Below, piece after piece: positions 22,933 through 32,272 of a DNA stretch of 64,000 nt. The notes below the pieces were generated by a model, which was not told where the DNA came from, did no database searches, and saw only the letters and a list, made by a program, of their open reading frames with translations. The DNA lies in assembly GCA_030950285.1 (NCBI GenBank), contig JAUZRR010000024.1:1-64000 (forward strand), given 5' to 3'. A program made the position numbers and the translations under genes. The stretch comes from Planctomycetota bacterium (GTDB lineage Bacteria > Planctomycetota > Phycisphaerae > Phycisphaerales > UBA1924). Numbering within the stretch: the first letter of the stretch is position 1; every line of letters begins with the position of its first letter.

Positions 22933-23306
22933 AAGCAGCCGAGCGAGGCTCGATAGGGATCGCGATGATCGCGGCACTCGTGCTTGTCGAGGTCGTGATC
23001 GTGGTCGCGGTCCTGGGCGGCGGGCTGCAGCACGACCTGACACTGCAGCGTATCGACACGAATCGGGCGTTCTATGCGGCCGAAGCGGGGGCCGCGATGG
23101 CGACACGGGAGGTGTGGATGAATACCGATGAAGACGGGGATGGCACAATCGGGAGCATCTCCGACGACGGCGATTCCGATAACAACCCGGTGGTTGGCGA
23201 GGCTTCTGTTGTTGTTTTGCGAACCGACCTGGCAGAGGGCGTCCTTTTTGTCGCGACGGGGCGCACGGCGCACGCACGACGGCGCGTGGAACTGCGGGTG
23301 AAATAG
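22929..23306 (+). CDS. PilX/GspK-like small pilin protein
   Basis: The protein is 125 residues. The N-terminus ERGSIGIAMIAALVLVEVVIVVAVLG lacks the FTLxE form, as in PilX/GspK-type minor pilins. NRAFYAAEAGAAMATREV matches the PilX N-terminal helix. It then has an acidic loop, DEDGDGTIG plus DDGDSDNNP, that looks like calcium-binding loops. It is far shorter than GspK (about 300). The ATG overlaps the previous stop. It is not listed at this start in the ORF track, where the frame begins at 22659. Confidence 0.7.
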   Translation: MKAAERGSIGIAMIAALVLVEVVIVVAVLGGGLQHDLTLQRIDTNRAFYAAEAGAAMATREVWMNTDEDGDGTIGSISDDGDSDNNPVVGEASVVVLRTDLAEGVLFVATGRTAHARRRVELRVK

Positions 23307-23408
23307 ACAAAGAACTCCCGACCGCAATGTCCTGAGAGCCCATTTATGAAGTCGGGGCAAGTGAGGCGGCGATCACGTCGATCATAGATATGAAGCGGGG
23401 TGGAATGT

Positions 23409-25094
23409 ATGCAAATCCGTAAAGGACAACGCCGGGTCTACCTCGAGCTCTCCGCGACGAGATTTGAGTTCGCGGCGTTTGATGGTCGAAATCTGGTGGG
23501 TCACCATGCAGCCCGCCCGAGCACTTCGGCGTTGGATGGAGACTGGGCAGACCTGCTACGTGAGTTCGAGGTCGAGCTGACCGCCTGGTCTGCTGCGCAT
23601 GACCTCCGCGGCTTGCGCACGACTGTTGTCTACTCCGGTCCGGATACGACCGCATTGCTCTCTTCCTGTCCCGCGAGCGCGGGCGAGCGCCGCGCGGCGC
23701 TCGCGGCTCGGATGATCCTTGCCGACACCGTATCTTTCACACTTGAACAGAACGCCCACGTGGAACTGCATGTGTGTCGTGATCGGAACGCGGCGGAGGG
23801 AGAAGCCCCCCAGTTGCACACCATCGGCGTTGCGGATACCGAATCAGCCCTCATCGCGATGTCGCAGGCGATCGGGCGGGCCGGGCTGGTCGCCGACGAG
23901 TTCATCCCCGCACCAGCGGCAAACCTGGCCGCGGCGGTCCGGGCGGTGCCGTTCGAGAGTGAGGGTGATGCTCCGCGGGTCGTGTTGTGGATCGGGAACC
24001 AGACGAGTGGAGTCGCGGCGGTGGCGTCGGGTGCCCTCGCATTTGCGCGACAGATTCCGGTGGGGATCGAGACTCTGGTCGAGGCATTGGCGCGGCCGGT
24101 CAGCTCCCAGCAGAGCGAATCCGCACCGTTGATCGAGCGTGACGCGGGCCGTGAGCTCCTGCTCCAAGCGGGGATCCCCGGCCCGGATGGGTGGAGCGAC
24201 AAGTCGGTTACGCTCGATTCCAGAGCCGTGCTGCCGCTCTTGCAGCCGGTATTGCAACGGCTCGTGATCGAGCTCAAACAGTCGATCCGTTTTGGTCTCA
24301 CCGCTGAGGCGCGTGGCAGTGCCGAGCTGGAGCTCGCCGGGCCGGGAGCGAGTGTGCCCGGCGTTACGGAGCTCTTGAGCAGCGGCCTTGGATTCCCGGC
24401 GGTGCACTCGTCCAAAGTGTGCGTGTCGGAAGAATCCACAGGCGATATCGTGACCGTTCGTGCGCTCGGGGCCGCGGCTCCCAGGCTCACGCCCAAAGAG
24501 ATCGCCGCGTCGAATCTGGCGCGGAGCACCGGGCGAGCGTTGCTGGTGGGTTGTGCGATCGGTGTCCTTGCAATCGCGATCGACGCGGGGCATTCGTGGA
24601 CCCAACTTCGTGCCGCCACCGCCACGCTGGAAACCATCGATGTCGGAGCGCTCGACGAGGGGGCGTCAGTCGTCGCAACCCGTGACACCGCTGTAGCCGC
24701 ACAGGCCGGCGTCCGCGGCGCCGAGTCTCGAATAGCCGCACAGCTCGGGGAGTCAGCCCCGTTCGGCGCGATGATGCGCGCGTTGGCCGCGATCACACCC
24801 CAAGAGGTGGAGCTTCTGAGCATGGACTTTCGCGAGTCGGCCGAGGGTGTCGAGTGTGTGCTCCGCGGGGTGGTCGCCGGGGACTCGGAGGAATCCGAGA
24901 CGGATCGTTTTCGCAGGTATACCGATGCATTGCAGGCATGTCCGTTGGTGCGCGAGACGCAGCTCGGGGAAACCCGCCGGATGCTCGACGGCGATTCGCC
25001 GTCGCTGAGCTTCGCTGTCACGCTGCGGCTTGTGACCCTTCCGGAGTCGGGTCGATTGGTTGCCGCAGCTTCCCAAGGTGAGAGAACGCCATGA
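23409..25094 (+). CDS. PilM-PilN fusion (GspL-like) assembly protein
   Basis: The protein is about 561 residues. Residues 1-340 look like the actin-like PilM/GspL cytoplasmic domain (VYLELSATRFEF, VVLWIGNQTSGVAAV). A membrane segment follows near 380 (GRALLVGCAIGVLAIAIDAG). The C-terminal third is a PilN/GspL periplasmic domain with a coiled helix and ferredoxin-like fold (MMRALAAITPQEVELLSMDF). It bridges the ATPase to the periplasmic parts. ATG 23409 has a GGGGTGG site ahead; GTG 23400 is also possible. It is separated by 102 bases from the pilin genes and overlaps the next start. Confidence 0.8.
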   Translation: MQIRKGQRRVYLELSATRFEFAAFDGRNLVGHHAARPSTSALDGDWADLLREFEVELTAWSAAHDLRGLRTTVVYSGPDTTALLSSCPASAGERRAALAARMILADTVSFTLEQNAHVELHVCRDRNAAEGEAPQLHTIGVADTESALIAMSQAIGRAGLVADEFIPAPAANLAAAVRAVPFESEGDAPRVVLWIGNQTSGVAAVASGALAFARQIPVGIETLVEALARPVSSQQSESAPLIERDAGRELLLQAGIPGPDGWSDKSVTLDSRAVLPLLQPVLQRLVIELKQSIRFGLTAEARGSAELELAGPGASVPGVTELLSSGLGFPAVHSSKVCVSEESTGDIVTVRALGAAAPRLTPKEIAASNLARSTGRALLVGCAIGVLAIAIDAGHSWTQLRAATATLETIDVGALDEGASVVATRDTAVAAQAGVRGAESRIAAQLGESAPFGAMMRALAAITPQEVELLSMDFRESAEGVECVLRGVVAGDSEESETDRFRRYTDALQACPLVRETQLGETRRMLDGDSPSLSFAVTLRLVTLPESGRLVAAASQGERTP

Positions 25095-25720
25095 ACGCCG
25101 AGAGATCGAGGCAGATATTCGCACAGCTCGCGATCGCCGCAGCAATCTGCGGCGGGCTTTACGCCTTTGTCGGGAGCCCGCTTAGAGAGCAAATGCTCGA
25201 AGCCGAAGCCGAGCTGGCGACGGTGCTCGATCAGGGGGCGCAGGCACAGGTGATCCAGGTGGCGTTGCCGGCGTTGCTCGAACAGCAGGAAACCACGAGG
25301 ATTCGGGGCGCCGAGATCGAGGCGCGAAGCCTGCCAGGGTCTGATGAGTCGATCTCGTTTTCCGGGATCATGCGGCTCGCAGACGAGGCCGGCGTCAAGG
25401 TCCGGCAAGTCACACCTGTAAGCGCCGCGTCGCGTGGAAACGCAGCGCCAGAGGAAGCCGAACATACCCGAGCGGGAGACAAAGCCTCTCGGTTTACCAT
25501 CGCCGGCGTCGGGTCTTACACGAGCACGGCCGCATTTCTGGACCTGCTTGGTTCACCCTGGGCGTACAGCTCGATCAAACAGTGCCGCGTCGCACCTGAC
25601 TTTAGCATAGAAGGCGGCGACGGCGTGAGCTTCTCCTGCACACTCGAGTTGTTCGCGTTCGATGCCAGCCCGGTGGACCTCGGCGCTGCCCCTCCAAACC
25701 CCGCCGAGGGATCCAAATGA
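25091..25720 (+). CDS. PilO/GspM-like inner-membrane protein
   Basis: The protein is 209 residues: a short cytoplasmic start, one membrane helix (IFAQLAIAAAICGGLYAFV), a helical coiled stretch (REQMLEAEAELATVLD), then a small alpha/beta domain, as in PilO/GspM. It partners the preceding PilM-N fusion. It overlaps both neighbours by 4 bases. Confidence 0.75.
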   Translation: MNAERSRQIFAQLAIAAAICGGLYAFVGSPLREQMLEAEAELATVLDQGAQAQVIQVALPALLEQQETTRIRGAEIEARSLPGSDESISFSGIMRLADEAGVKVRQVTPVSAASRGNAAPEEAEHTRAGDKASRFTIAGVGSYTSTAAFLDLLGSPWAYSSIKQCRVAPDFSIEGGDGVSFSCTLELFAFDASPVDLGAAPPNPAEGSK

Positions 25721-26244
25721 GCATCAAGGACATGGACAGTGCCAGGCTTATCCCGCTCGCGGGGATCATGGCTCCGGTGACCGCGGTGCTCATCGCGAGG
25801 GTGATGCTCTCGGCCGGCCCGAGCGCCGCCCCGGCTGCCGGCCTAGATGCCTACGACCAGTTGCCGCCGGTTGCGCCGGTTGTTACATCCCCGATTACCG
25901 AGGCCCAACAGACCGCAATCGACTACCTGGCGTCGCTGCCTTCGGGCGGTGATTTGCGGTCGCCGATGGCTCAGCCCAAAGTGCGGGAGGCACTCGAACT
26001 TCCGCCGGAACAACTGGTAGAACAGATCGAGGACCCCACCACCCGACTGGTGCTCAACTCGATCGTGGGCAAGGGCAACCGCGCGCTGGCTTCCATCAGC
26101 AACAACATCTACTGCGTCGGTGAAAGCCCCCTGCCCGAGTGGACGATCACACAGATTGATACCTCAGGGCGGGTTGTGGTACTCCGGCACTCCAACGGCA
26201 CAGAAGCCCGGCTCGCGTATCGAGTCAAGGAACTCGAACGCTAG
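25717..26244 (+). CDS. PilP/GspC-like inner-membrane protein
   Basis: The protein is 175 residues with one N-terminal membrane segment (LIPLAGIMAPVTAVLIARVML) and a proline-rich linker. The C-terminal domain GNRALASISNNIYCVGE...WTITQIDTSGRVVVLRH has the short-strand pattern of the PilP/GspC homology region that contacts secretin N0 domains. No secretin follows it in this cluster. The nearest is the giant one at 45.6 kb. Confidence 0.65.
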   Translation: MSIKDMDSARLIPLAGIMAPVTAVLIARVMLSAGPSAAPAAGLDAYDQLPPVAPVVTSPITEAQQTAIDYLASLPSGGDLRSPMAQPKVREALELPPEQLVEQIEDPTTRLVLNSIVGKGNRALASISNNIYCVGESPLPEWTITQIDTSGRVVVLRHSNGTEARLAYRVKELER

Positions 26245-26314
26245 GAAGTCGGTCGGACGCCGCGGACTGTGGGCCTGCATGGATCATTCATGCCGTGATG
26301 CCGTATCGTGTGGC

Positions 26315-27784
26315 ATGAAAGCTGATCTCCAGCCGTTCATGCTCTCAACCGCTCTGCTCATTCTCGCAGCGATTTCTTCTGCCGCAACCGCCTGCCGCGG
26401 CCCGCTTGACTTCCGCGGCGCCTCTCCCGGCGAACTGCTCGTCACGCTCAACGCGGACCGGCCGGATCGGGTGTTTGCAAAGAGCGCGATGGCGAACCGC
26501 CTGCTCGGCACCGTCTCGGTCGTCGATGCGATCGACCGCCGCCGCCTCGCAAACGCCTCGCGCCGCGCAGCCGAGACGGGATGGCCGGAAGAAACTGACG
26601 TGCTCGGGTATGTGCATGTGTCTCGTGGTCGCGACGCGCACTCCTACCGAATCGGGGCGACCCCGGACGGGTTGTTGCTCTTTGACGATCTGAGAGAGCC
26701 GCGGACCTTTGCGATGGATATGGCCGACTGCGAACCTCTGCTCGCTCCTCTGCTCGGGTTTGCCGGCGACCATGCCGTCCCGGCGGATGTTCCGCTGGGC
26801 GAGGTTGTGCCGGCGCTACGTCCGTACCGACGCTCTCCTCTTCTGCTCGATACTGCGACCATCCGTGACCGTCTCAGCGGCGGGCGCAGGTCAAACCTTC
26901 CCGAAACCCAACGCTACCTGCCGGACGAACAGTTCTTTGTGCGGCTGCCCGTCGGGTACTCGGCGAGGTTTCCGGCGGGGCTCATTGTGTGGATCGATGC
27001 GTCGGCGAGCGGGCGGCCGCCGGAGGTGTTCAACCAGGCAGCCGACGAGTTGAACTGCATCATGGTCGGGGCCGCGGACGCGGGCAATCTTCGCCTCGCA
27101 ACCGATCGCTACCAGCTTGCGCTGGACATGGTGGCGACGATGGTTCGGCGGTATCACATCAATACCAACCGGGTGTATGTTACGGGGATTTCGGGCGGCG
27201 GCCGGATCAGCTCCGGGCTCGTGGCGTGCTTTCCGGAGGTGTTCACCGGCGCGGTGCCCATCGTTGGACTCAACGCCTACAAAAAGGTGCCGTTGGGCGA
27301 CGGCCGCTTTGTTGTCGCGGGCTTCGGGCGTCCCAAAGCGGCGTCGTGGCGGCTGTTGCGTACGCGCCGCATCGCACCGATGACCGGGCCGTTGGATTTC
27401 AACTACCGGGAGATGGTCAACGCGACCCGCATCATGACCAGCGACGGGCTCAACGTCCGCATGTTTGAGTACGAGGACATGGCGCACACGCTGCCGACTG
27501 CCGACCGGTTTCTTGAAGCGCTCCGCTGGGTGGACGCGGCACACGCAGAGGAAGCACAGGACGCCGCCGAGGACGCCGAGAAGTTGCTCGCCGGGTACGT
27601 CTCACGGTATGGTGAGGTGCCCGCTGAAAACGAAGGGCAGCGGAAGCTCTTGGAGCGCGTCGCCGAGACAGCGCCCTGGTCGCTTCCGGGGTGGCGAGCT
27701 TGTGAGTTGCTCGGCGTTGCAGCGCCCCTGCCCACGACAGACTCGGTTCCTGACGCCGGGACCACCGATCCCGATTCGCCCTGA
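26315..27784 (+). CDS. Secreted alpha/beta-hydrolase (esterase-like)
   Basis: The protein is 489 residues. A signal peptide (LSTALLILAAISSAATAC, possibly a lipobox) precedes a two-part protein. Residues about 1-180 are unassigned. From about 215 an alpha/beta-hydrolase fold resembling PHB-depolymerase/esterase proteins shows the nucleophile elbow GISGGGR (GxSxG) and a late MAHTLP that may supply the catalytic His. It probably cleaves an ester in the periplasm; the substrate is unknown. The long upstream ORF start at 26120 overlaps the previous gene, so the ATG at 26315 is chosen. Confidence 0.7.
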   Translation: MKADLQPFMLSTALLILAAISSAATACRGPLDFRGASPGELLVTLNADRPDRVFAKSAMANRLLGTVSVVDAIDRRRLANASRRAAETGWPEETDVLGYVHVSRGRDAHSYRIGATPDGLLLFDDLREPRTFAMDMADCEPLLAPLLGFAGDHAVPADVPLGEVVPALRPYRRSPLLLDTATIRDRLSGGRRSNLPETQRYLPDEQFFVRLPVGYSARFPAGLIVWIDASASGRPPEVFNQAADELNCIMVGAADAGNLRLATDRYQLALDMVATMVRRYHINTNRVYVTGISGGGRISSGLVACFPEVFTGAVPIVGLNAYKKVPLGDGRFVVAGFGRPKAASWRLLRTRRIAPMTGPLDFNYREMVNATRIMTSDGLNVRMFEYEDMAHTLPTADRFLEALRWVDAAHAEEAQDAAEDAEKLLAGYVSRYGEVPAENEGQRKLLERVAETAPWSLPGWRACELLGVAAPLPTTDSVPDAGTTDPDSP

Positions 27785-27886
27785 CTAGGTACGCCTTTTT
27801 GCACCGCGACAGTGAGCGCGGAACGCAAACGCGCGTTGCGGCACCCCCCGTCCAGCCCCCGTATGCTGGGCGAAGGAGTGTGCTGT

Positions 27887-28253
27887 TTGAGCGTCGAGGT
27901 CGAAGCCCCGGCAGATGCCGCCGATCGGTTCTTTGCGTCGCAAGGATGGACGCCGTTCCCGTTTCAACAGCGGGCCTGGACCGCGCATGCCGAGAGCCGC
28001 ACCGGGGACACGCCGACCTCGGTCCGGACCCGGCAGTGCAAGAGCCTGCCAGAAGTGCTGATTACGACGCCTGAATCGTTGTCGATCCTGCTGAGCTACG
28101 CCGACGCGCCGCAGCGGTTCGCGTCGCTCGAGAGCGTGATCGTCGACGAATGGCACGAGCTCCTCGCGTCCAAGCGCGAGACGCAGGTGGAGCTCGCGCT
28201 CGCAAGACTCCGGCAATGGTCGCCGGGCGTCCGGACGTGGGCGTTCTCGGCAG
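27887..28253 (+). pseudogene. Decayed ligase-associated Lhr-type helicase (5' remnant)
   Basis: The frame reads RFFASQGWTPFPFQQRAW, the N-terminus of ligase-associated DEXH helicases, then jumps directly to ESRTGDTPTSVRTRQ, LITTPESLS and VDEWHELLASKR. The segment with Walker A and the LRALA motif (some 70-100 residues in the family) is missing. The match stops at WAFSA, where motif III would continue, and some 600 downstream residues are absent. GAAGGAG 8 bases ahead of TTG 27887 is a plausible original ribosome-binding site; ATG 27863 is also in frame. With no P-loop it cannot be a helicase. The family works in DNA repair beside an ATP-dependent ligase and PdeM. Confidence 0.75.
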
Positions 28254-28791
28254 CCGAATCGGTGTGCCCGGAGCCGTGCTTGATGAGTCGCTCGACCGCC
28301 TGGCGCGTTGCGTTGCGACGACACGTGCCGAGCGTGTGATCGTCGTTGGCGATCTGCTCCACACCAAGACCGCCACGACCCCCGAAGTCATCGAGCGCGT
28401 TGCGGCGTGGCGTGCGGAACTCGCAGCAGAGATCGGGATCGTGCCGGGCAACCACGACCGCGACATCGCCGATATCGCGGCACGCTGGCACCTCCGGCTG
28501 TACCCGGCCGAGCTCTACGACGGCCCGTTCCGAATCGTCCACGAGCCCGACGCGGGGACGGCCGATCACTACACATGGGCAGGACACCTGCACCCGGCGG
28601 TCGCGCTGTCTGCCGGCGGCGATTCGGTGCGGCTGCCCTGCTTCCGCGTCGGCACAAAGCTCGCGGTTCTGCCCGCATTCAGCGTGTTTACCGGCAGGGG
28701 AGGCGTGACAACGGCCCCGGACGACCGGCTCTACGCGGTGACTCCAGAACGTGTCTTCCCCGTGCCCGCGCCGCGTGCCAGAGGACGCTAG
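28254..28791 (+). pseudogene. Decayed PdeM-like metallophosphoesterase (3' remnant)
   Basis: In the +1 frame relative to the helicase remnant the sequence resumes as IGVPGAVLDESLDRLARC, the middle of ligase-associated endonuclease PdeM. It continues with GDLLHTK, PGNHDRDI, WAGHLHPAV and CFRVGTKLAVLPAFSVFTG, the family's conserved metal-site and C-terminal segments. The N-terminal DxH metal-binding segment (ADLHLGK in relatives) is absent. The frame remains open to 28791, but without its first metal ligands it should be inactive. The join with the helicase remnant marks a deletion. Confidence 0.75.
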
Positions 28792-28800
28792 TCTATCACC

Positions 28801-30039
28801 ATGCCCCACACGCAAACCGCTTCACGCCTGCGCCCGTTCGGCACGTCCATCTTTGCCGAGATGAGCGTGCTTGCGACACAGCACAACGCCATCAATCTCT
28901 CGCAGGGCTTTCCCGACTTTGACGGCCCGGAGTTTCTCAAGGCCGCCGCGCAACAAGCGATCGAGATCGGCCACAACCAGTATGCGCGCACGCAGGGTGT
29001 TCCCGCGCTTAACGAGGCGATCGCCGCGTGGTGGAAGCGGGGGGGCGGCTGCGAGGTTGACCCGCACGCGGAGATCACCGTGACGTCCGGCTGCACCGAA
29101 GCCCTCGCGGCGTGCTGTCTCGGGCTGCTCGAACCCGGGGATGAGGTCGTCTGCTTCGAGCCGTTCTACGACGCCTATCTCGCGGATGTCGCGCTCGCCG
29201 GGGCGGTGCCCCGCGCGGTGACACTGCGCCCGAATCGCGATCGCTCGGCGTTCGGCTTTGACGAGACCGAGCTGCGGCGGGCGTTCACGCCGCGTACTCG
29301 GGCGGTGCTGCTCAACACGCCGCACAACCCGACCGGGAAGGTATTCACTCGCGACGAGCTCGCGTTGATTGCCGACCTTGCTATAGAGCACGGCACGATC
29401 GTGCTGGCCGACGAGGTGTACGAGCGGCTGGTCTTTGAGCCAGCGCGGCCGCACATCTCGATCGCATCGCTTCCCGGTATGGCGGAGCGCACGATCACGC
29501 TGTCGAGCCTGGGCAAGACGTTCAGCATGACCGGGTGGAAGATCGGGTGGGCGATCGCGCCGCCCGCGTTCACTGCGGGTGTCCGGGCGGCGCACCAGTT
29601 CCTGACCTTCGCCAGCGCCACCCCGCTGCAGCACGCGGCCGCCGTCGCGCTGGCGAGCGAGGAAGGCGAGGCGTATGTCGAGCAGCTTCAACGCGACTAC
29701 GCCAAGCGGCGGCGGTTCCTTGCCGATGCGCTCACGGAACTTGGGTTCGGCGTCATCGAGCCCGAGGGCACGTACTTTATCATGGCTGATCACACCGCGG
29801 TGAGCGAGCGGCTCGGCCTGACCAACGGAAAGGGCGAGCCGGCCGACGACTTTGTCATGTCGCGCTGGCTGATCGAGCACGCGGGTGTCGCGACGATCCC
29901 GCCGAGCGTGTTTTACCACGATAAAATGGAGGGAAGGAAGTACCTCCGCTTCGCGTTCTGCAAGCGAGCGGAGACGCTCCGTGCGGCAGTGGATCGGATG
30001 CGCACCGCGATCGGCAGTGCTCGCCGTGTGCAAGCGTAG
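28801..30039 (+). CDS. Class I aminotransferase (methionine/kynurenine-type)
   Basis: This 412-residue PLP enzyme has fold type I. The N-terminal INLSQGFPDFDGPEF and NQYARTQGVPALNEAI segments are typical of the YbdL/kynurenine-aminotransferase group. NTPHNPTGKVF carries the Asn that contacts PLP, ADEVYERLVF follows, and SSLGKTFSMTGWKIGW contains the Schiff-base Lys. It probably acts on methionine or aromatic amino acids with 2-oxo acids. It ends directly against the convergent argG stop (30039/30040), so read-through is a possibility. Confidence 0.9.
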   Translation: MPHTQTASRLRPFGTSIFAEMSVLATQHNAINLSQGFPDFDGPEFLKAAAQQAIEIGHNQYARTQGVPALNEAIAAWWKRGGGCEVDPHAEITVTSGCTEALAACCLGLLEPGDEVVCFEPFYDAYLADVALAGAVPRAVTLRPNRDRSAFGFDETELRRAFTPRTRAVLLNTPHNPTGKVFTRDELALIADLAIEHGTIVLADEVYERLVFEPARPHISIASLPGMAERTITLSSLGKTFSMTGWKIGWAIAPPAFTAGVRAAHQFLTFASATPLQHAAAVALASEEGEAYVEQLQRDYAKRRRFLADALTELGFGVIEPEGTYFIMADHTAVSERLGLTNGKGEPADDFVMSRWLIEHAGVATIPPSVFYHDKMEGRKYLRFAFCKRAETLRAAVDRMRTAIGSARRVQA

Positions 30040-31281
30040 TCAGCGGGGCGCACGACTCGACGCACGCGAGCCGACGTGTTCGGTCCCAAACTTCAGCGCC
30101 GCGATCCGCTCGGGCAGGCTTAGCAAGCGGATGAACCCCTCGGCGTGCTGCTGGTTGTAGACCTCGTCCTCGGCAAACGTCGCGTAGCTTTCTTCGTAGA
30201 GGCTAAACGGGCTCGATCGGCCGACCAGGCACGCCCTGCCCTTGTAGAGCCGGACAACCGCGGTCCCGGTCATCCGCTCGCCAATCTTCGCGGCACACAC
30301 CGAGAGCGCCTCGCGCAGCGGTGTGAACCATCGGCCGTTGTACACAAGCTCGGCGAACGTTACCGCCATCTGTTGCTTCCAGTGCTGTGTTTCGCGGTCG
30401 AGCACGCACTGCTCGATCCCTTTGATCGCCTCGGCGAGCACCGTGCCTCCCGGCGTTTCGTAGAGCCCGCGGGATTTCATGCCGACGAGGCGGTTCTCGA
30501 GGATGTCGATGCGTCCCACGCCGTGCTCGCCGGCGATGGTGTTGAGACGGGCGACGATGACCTCGGGCGCGAGGCGTTCGCCATCGACCGCGACCGGGAG
30601 ACCGGCCTCGAAATCGACCGAGACGTCCCGGGCTTGATCCGGCGCGGCGCTTGGGTCGGCTGTCATCATCCAGACGTCGTCGGGCGGCGGGGCGGCCGGG
30701 TCTTCGAGCACGCCGCCCTCGTGCGAGACGTGCCAGAGATTTCGGTCGCGCGAGTAGATCTTTTTCGCGCTCGATGTCGTCGGGATGTTCCGCTCGGCAA
30801 GGTACGCCAGCAAGTCCTCGCGCGAGCGCATCGACCACGTCCGCCACGGCGCGATGACCTCGAGGTCCGGGGCGAGGGCGGCAAAGGTGCTCTCGAAGCG
30901 CACCTGGTCGTTGCCTTTGCCGGTGCAGCCGTGGGCGAGCGCGTCGGCGTCGAACTCTCGGGCGACCTCGACCTGCGCCTTGGCGATCAACGGCCGCGCG
31001 ATCGAGGTGCCGAGGAGGTAATCGTGCTCGTACTGGATGCCCGCAAGCAACGTCGGGAACACATAGTCGGCGACAAACTCGCGGGTGAGGTCAACGACCC
31101 GGCAGGCCGAGGCGCCGCTCGCAGCGGCTTTCTCCTCGATGCCGGCGAGTTCTTCCTCGCCTTGCCCGACATCGCCGACAAACGCGATGACTTCGCAGTC
31201 CATGTGCTCTTTGAGCCAGGGGATGACCGCCGAGGTGTCGAGCCCGCCGGAGTACGCCAGAACGACCTTCTTCTTTGCCAT
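30040..31281 (-). CDS. argG: Argininosuccinate synthase
   Basis: This 413-residue protein joins citrulline and aspartate with ATP in arginine synthesis. The N-terminal P-loop AYSGGLDTS starts at residue 9, and [13 protein letters not shown] and SREDLLAYL are family motifs. Length is normal. The leader (31282-31447) contains a G-tract on the opposite strand close to the start codon. No other arginine genes are nearby. Confidence 0.96.
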   Translation of the reverse strand: MAKKKVVLAYSGGLDTSAVIPWLKEHMDCEVIAFVGDVGQGEEELAGIEEKAAASGASACRVVDLTREFVADYVFPTLLAGIQYEHDYLLGTSIARPLIAKAQVEVAREFDADALAHGCTGKGNDQVRFESTFAALAPDLEVIAPWRTWSMRSREDLLAYLAERNIPTTSSAKKIYSRDRNLWHVSHEGGVLEDPAAPPPDDVWMMTADPSAAPDQARDVSVDFEAGLPVAVDGERLAPEVIVARLNTIAGEHGVGRIDILENRLVGMKSRGLYETPGGTVLAEAIKGIEQCVLDRETQHWKQQMAVTFAELVYNGRWFTPLREALSVCAAKIGERMTGTAVVRLYKGRACLVGRSSPFSLYEESYATFAEDEVYNQQHAEGFIRLLSLPERIAALKFGTEHVGSRASSRAPR

Positions 31282-31299
31282 GCGCGCGGTCTCCGGGCA

Positions 31300-31334
31300 G
31301 GGGGTTGGGGTGGGGGGTGGGACAGGGTTGGGGC
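31300..31334 (+). other. G-tract upstream of argG
   Basis: The runs GGGGG-TT-GGGG-T-GGGGGG-T-GGG-ACA-GGG-TT-GGGG lie 19-53 bases upstream of the argG start, on the strand opposite to argG transcription. The folD leader has a similar arrangement. The argG leader RNA would be C-rich; quadruplex formation is possible only in the plus-strand DNA. Confidence 0.45.
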
Positions 31335-31447
31335 GGATGGTAGGCCGTTATGCACGAGATGTATAGTTATTCAAGCTCGCCGGGCCCCTCGGCCGCCCCG
31401 CGAGATAGGATGCGCCGGCCCGTGACCCCGTCTTTGGAGATTCGACG

Positions 31448-32272
31448 ATGCACCACCTCGCAGCCCTCGGCGCTCTTGCCCTGGCGTGTGCCCAGCTCGT
31501 GGCCCAGCCGGGGTTGGCCGAAGAACCCAGCGCCGCAACGGCTCCCACGGCCGCCGAGCCCTTCACCGTGCTGGTCTTTTCCCGCACCGCCGGCTTCCGG
31601 CACGCCTCGATCCCCGACGGCATCGCGGCGCTCAAAGAGATCGGCGAAGCACAGGGCTTCGAGGTTGTCGCGACCGAAGACCCGGCGGCGTTCACCGACG
31701 ACAATCTCGAACGGTTCACGGTGGTCGTCTTTCTGAGCACCACCGGCAACGTGCTCGACGAGGAACAGGAAGCCGCGTTCGAGCGGTTCATCGCCAAGGG
31801 GCGGGGCTATGTCGGGGTGCACGCCGCGGCCGACACCGAGTACGACTGGCCGTGGTACGGCAAGCTCGTCGGCGGCTATTTCAAGAGCCACCCAAAGATT
31901 CAGCCCGCCGACGTGGTGGTCGAAGACCGCACGCACCCCTCGACCGCCCACCTGCCCGAGCGCTGGCGGCGGACCGATGAGTGGTACAACTATCGCGAGA
32001 ACCCGCGCGAGAGCGAGTCGATCCGCGTGCTGATGCACCTCGACACCGAGTCTTATGACGGCAGCGAGATGCCCGGCGACCACCCGATCGCGTGGTGCCA
32101 CCAGTTCGGCGGCGGGCGGGCGTTCTATACCGGGGGCGGGCACACGAGCGAGAGCTTTCGTGACCCCGACTTCCGCCGGCACCTGCTGGGCGGGATGCTG
32201 TGGGCCAGTGGACATACAGAACATAGCCGCGCAAACGGCGAAAGCGAAACACCCGCTGAGGAGTCTCAGTAG
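31448..32272 (+). CDS. Secreted ThuA-domain protein
   Basis: The protein is 274 residues. A signal peptide with an LAEEP cleavage region is followed by a ThuA domain (trehalose-utilisation family, glutamine-amidotransferase-like fold). It shows [51 protein letters not shown] and [18 protein letters not shown], all typical. ThuA-like secreted proteins are numerous in planctomycetes and are thought to act on sugars; the reaction is unknown. Its last 7 bases overlap the convergent MauE-pseudopilin gene. Confidence 0.88.
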   Translation: MHHLAALGALALACAQLVAQPGLAEEPSAATAPTAAEPFTVLVFSRTAGFRHASIPDGIAALKEIGEAQGFEVVATEDPAAFTDDNLERFTVVVFLSTTGNVLDEEQEAAFERFIAKGRGYVGVHAAADTEYDWPWYGKLVGGYFKSHPKIQPADVVVEDRTHPSTAHLPERWRRTDEWYNYRENPRESESIRVLMHLDTESYDGSEMPGDHPIAWCHQFGGGRAFYTGGGHTSESFRDPDFRRHLLGGMLWASGHTEHSRANGESETPAEESQ

